Of a stretch of 64,000 nucleotides of DNA, positions 61,354-64,000 are shown piece by piece. Each line of letters begins with the position of its first letter. Positions within the stretch are counted from its first letter, which is position 1. Origin of the DNA: Oncomelania hupensis (lineage: Eukaryota > Mollusca > Gastropoda > Littorinimorpha > Pomatiopsidae); assembly GCA_036898135.1 (NCBI GenBank), contig CM072511.1, forward strand, positions 72,760,293 to 72,824,292, given 5' to 3'. The translations under genes were made by a program, and so were the position numbers. A model generated the notes under the pieces. The model had not been told where the DNA came from. It saw only the letters and a list, made by a program, of their open reading frames with translations, and did not search any database.

Positions 61354-62440
61354 TTTTCTCTCTCCCTCTCTCTCAGGCAATCTCTCTCTCTCTCTCGTTC
61401 TTTTCTACATGATTTGAATTCCTCCCATCCCACCCAGGCTATATTTTGTTTTTTTATTTTGAACTCGTCAGAATAAACCAAAACTCTCTAATCTCTCTCA
61501 ACTCTCTCTCTCTCCTCTCTCTCTCCTCTCTCTCACTTCTCATATAATCTTTCTCTCTCATGCTATACAATAAACACTAGATACATACAAATACTCAGCA
61601 AAAAAGACAAAGAAGAAAACAAAAAAACAAACAAATAACGAACAACCCAAAGACTTAAGCACAAACTCATTAAATCTCAAGTCAACAAACACCAGCAACA
61701 ACTCAAACAACAAAGCAGAACACAACATCAGCAAAATCACACATCAGCATCAATAGTTACAATGGTATACAACACATACCACAATCATTAATCAGCAAAA
61801 ACCTTAAGCAGAACAACAACTCGTCATCTAGTTTGTATGAACACTAAACCGCATCAACAAAACATCATACATAATCACCAAAAACAACAAACTATCACCG
61901 CATCAACAAATTTATCAGCATACTAAATCACAACAAACAGCTGTGGCAACTTTTTTAAAAAGTATCAGTTATACGAAATGCTAATATTAAATTCAACCAA
62001 TCACACAAACAGTATGATCCCTCTCTCAACATCTTAAATCACTTATACACGCTCCATCCATTTTAAAAACATCTCGCTCATCCCTCAAAAAATTAGTATT
62101 TATTCCCTCATAAAAGCACATCCACTCCTTGGTGACCACGGTACAAATTATAGCATACGCTACCCGTACGGAATAACTCGTATTTTTTCGTGGATGCATT
62201 GGCAATTTAAAAAAAGCGCTACGGTTGTTTCGGGTCCGGAAATACATAAAAACAACATTTGGAAAAAATATTGAACTCGTTGGCCTGTGGTAATGCACCG
62301 CGTGACCTTTTTCCGAAGACAGCCTAACCCGGTTTAATGCCGCAATGCGCAGTCGCAGTAGAGACACGTGGCATCGAAGTTTCCGGTAGAGACACCGAAG
62401 TTTGCCGAAACAGTTTTTGCACAGTCGCAGTGAAGATCGG
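61354..62440. other. CT-rich then CA/AAC-rich low-complexity DNA, no gene
   Basis: 61354-61560 is broken CT repeat. 61600-61970 is A/C-rich with CAACAAACAAC-like motifs. No conserved frame was found. Confidence 0.5.
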
Positions 62441-62462
62441 TGCTCGTGAGACAGAATTCAAA

Positions 62463-62756
62463 ACATGGCGTCTATACGAATGGCTAAGCAAAGTGTTGGG
62501 AATCTGAATCTTCAAAGAAACCGCGCAAGGGGCAGACATTTCTTGCCTCGTATTCGGAAAAGTGTCCTTTCGTTATTCGCGGCAGCACTGACTTAAAAGT
62601 ACGATTGGTGCCAACCAGTTTGGCATCTCCGCCGGTGATATGAACGACATCAAGCGGCACGCGGAAGGCCCACAGCATATCAAGAATTACGAGGCTTTGG
62701 AGAAGAAAAAGAAAATTGTGGCAGCAAATCAATCTATCACTGGATTCTTCGCATAA
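62463..62756 (+). pseudogene. Second BED-like finger fragment of a hAT-type transposase
   Basis: Frames joined by indels give WRLYEWLSKVLG, then ISAGDMNDIKRHAEGPQHIK and KKKKIVAANQSITGFFA before a stop. DIKRH...H and SITGFF are typical of the N-terminal finger region preceding hAT-like transposase domains. The cysteine pair is degraded and no catalytic domain follows. Confidence 0.42.
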
Positions 62757-62870
62757 TATCAAAAAGGATGAGTGCAAAAGCAATAGGTAGTAAAAGGAAA
62801 TACGGAAATCGTAATAGTACTACTTACATTTGAAAAATCTAATACGGAAACTTCATATTGAGGGTAGGCA

Positions 62871-63372
62871 TGCGCTGATTGCGCTCCGTTTTGTGGGGCG
62901 TTAGAGGGTGCGCCAAAAGGCAGCAGATGGGCGCTTTGTGTGGCTTGAGTTACACCCTGTGTGGACAGTGCGTTGAGCAGCCCTTGAGCTGGTAAAGCGC
63001 TTTATAATAACAATTATAAGAACAGTATAATAACAATTATAATAAAAATAACTATTAATACAGAAATTACAGATATTGTAATGTTGTTATCGTAGCAGAA
63101 TCCTACAAAATTTCGACGGAAGAATTTATCTGTTTTCAATTATATGGTCATATTACATATACATACGCAAGCGGATTATCTAGCATAATTTTACTGAGTA
63201 GTTTACTATAAAGTGAGCTCGAAACACTCGTATTTTGCATTGTATTTTGAGCATTGTACAATATCTTTATAAATAGAAAATAAGTTCTAACTACCGTTTT
63301 GGGAAAAAGGAAACAAAATGATCAAGTGGATTAACAATAGAAGATTTTTAAAGAATAATATTCACGATTATG

Positions 63373-63447
<75 letters not shown>
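62871..63447 (+). repeat. LINE/SINE-type tail, AT-rich spacer and (ATA)n microsatellite
   Basis: GGGCGCTTTGTGTGGCTTG and GAGCTGGTAAAGCGCTTTAT resemble the tail at 27200-27280. 63371-63447 is a perfect ATA array. Between them there is only AT-rich sequence. Confidence 0.6.
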
Positions 63448-63819
63448 TCAATTAAATTCAGAGGTCTAGCCAACATAGTAGTTAAATAATAATTTTATGT
63501 TTACACTGATGAGATACACATGTATGTTCATTATTACATGCATGCGTTAGTCTCTGTGGCGTTAGATATATCATACAAAAATTTCAGAAATGAATAAACG
63601 GCGATCGAAGATCATCAGACGAGTGAAGACTTAAACATTTTGCGTCTAGTCTTCCTGCCGTGTTTGTGTCAGCAGTTATTGAATGAATAGTCTGGACAAT
63701 TTTGTCTCAAGTGTTATATTTATTCATGACAGTGTGCTTACAGCTTCTTGTATAGTACTAGAAATAGCCACGTCTCGAGAAGGCGGCACAACATCGAAGA
63801 TCAAACTTCCCCGATTTGT

Positions 63820-64000
63820 TTGTATTTCCAGACTAACTTTGAAATAGTCGGGAATCAGAAGAACCAAAAATGTCGGTCTGTCCGTCGGTCCGTTGAAATC
63901 CATATCTCAAGAACCACTTAACGGATTTTGACCAAACTTCCTAGGAGCATCACCAAAATACTTATTTTAGTGGCTATTTATGCGACTGCATGGAAATGCA
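63820..64000 (+). repeat. Interspersed GTCGGTCYG-core repeat, cut by window end
   Basis: AATAGTCGGGAATCAGAAG, TGTCGGTCTGTCC and ATATCTCAAGAACCACTTAA match 56380-56520 in order. It runs off the window. Confidence 0.65.

Overview
The window looks like eukaryotic, repeat-dominated DNA, most likely from a mollusc or another lophotrochozoan. The reasons are very long AT-rich, CT and GA microsatellites, nested LTR, LINE, SINE, Penelope and DNA transposons, spliced exon-like segments, and no bacterial operons or ribosome binding sites. The species cannot be named from sequence alone.

Layout. 1-7787 is a nearly complete, young Ty3/Gypsy element (element 1) with one long Gag-Pol frame in which integrase precedes reverse transcriptase (Gmr1-like order). 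7.8-13.7 kb holds microsatellites, a G-rich minisatellite, a LINE reverse-transcriptase remnant split by a THAP-encoding DNA transposon, an RTE-like LINE end and a probable host exon. 13.8-17.5 kb is a different Gypsy element whose integrase is split by a second, inverted copy of the THAP transposon. 17.5-19.8 kb is an RTE-like LINE carrying two separate inverted-repeat elements. 20.5-23.7 kb is a large interrupted palindrome with a complete hAT MITE beside it. 24.6-35.2 kb contains three more candidate exons, of an acidic plus-strand protein, spread around a deeply nested intron (Helitron-like, LINE, LTR element, L2-like LINE, SINE). 36.7-38.9 kb is a minus-strand RTE-like LINE, and 39.4-40.8 kb a solo LTR of element 1 with perfect target-site duplications (TSDs). 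41.4-50.6 kb is a second INT-before-RT Gypsy element (element 2) with an intact 5-bp TSD; a LINE sits in its 5' LTR, a heat-shock-element-like array precedes gag, and RNase H is missing. 50.6-64 kb is mostly decayed repeats: a solo LTR, SINEs (one with a tRNA/5S chimeric head), Helitron-like copies, a Penelope-like fragment and two degraded BED-like zinc-finger fragments.

How it fits together. Almost every coding sequence belongs to a mobile element. The insertions give a relative chronology because each nested element interrupts something recognisable. The only plausible host gene is the four-exon plus-strand set at 12819-12936, 26024-26239, 26740-26891 and 35069-35215. Its three downstream exons join in consistent phase, and its introns are where many of the elements accumulated. 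Repeat comparisons were made by eye; family names are based on motifs and architecture.
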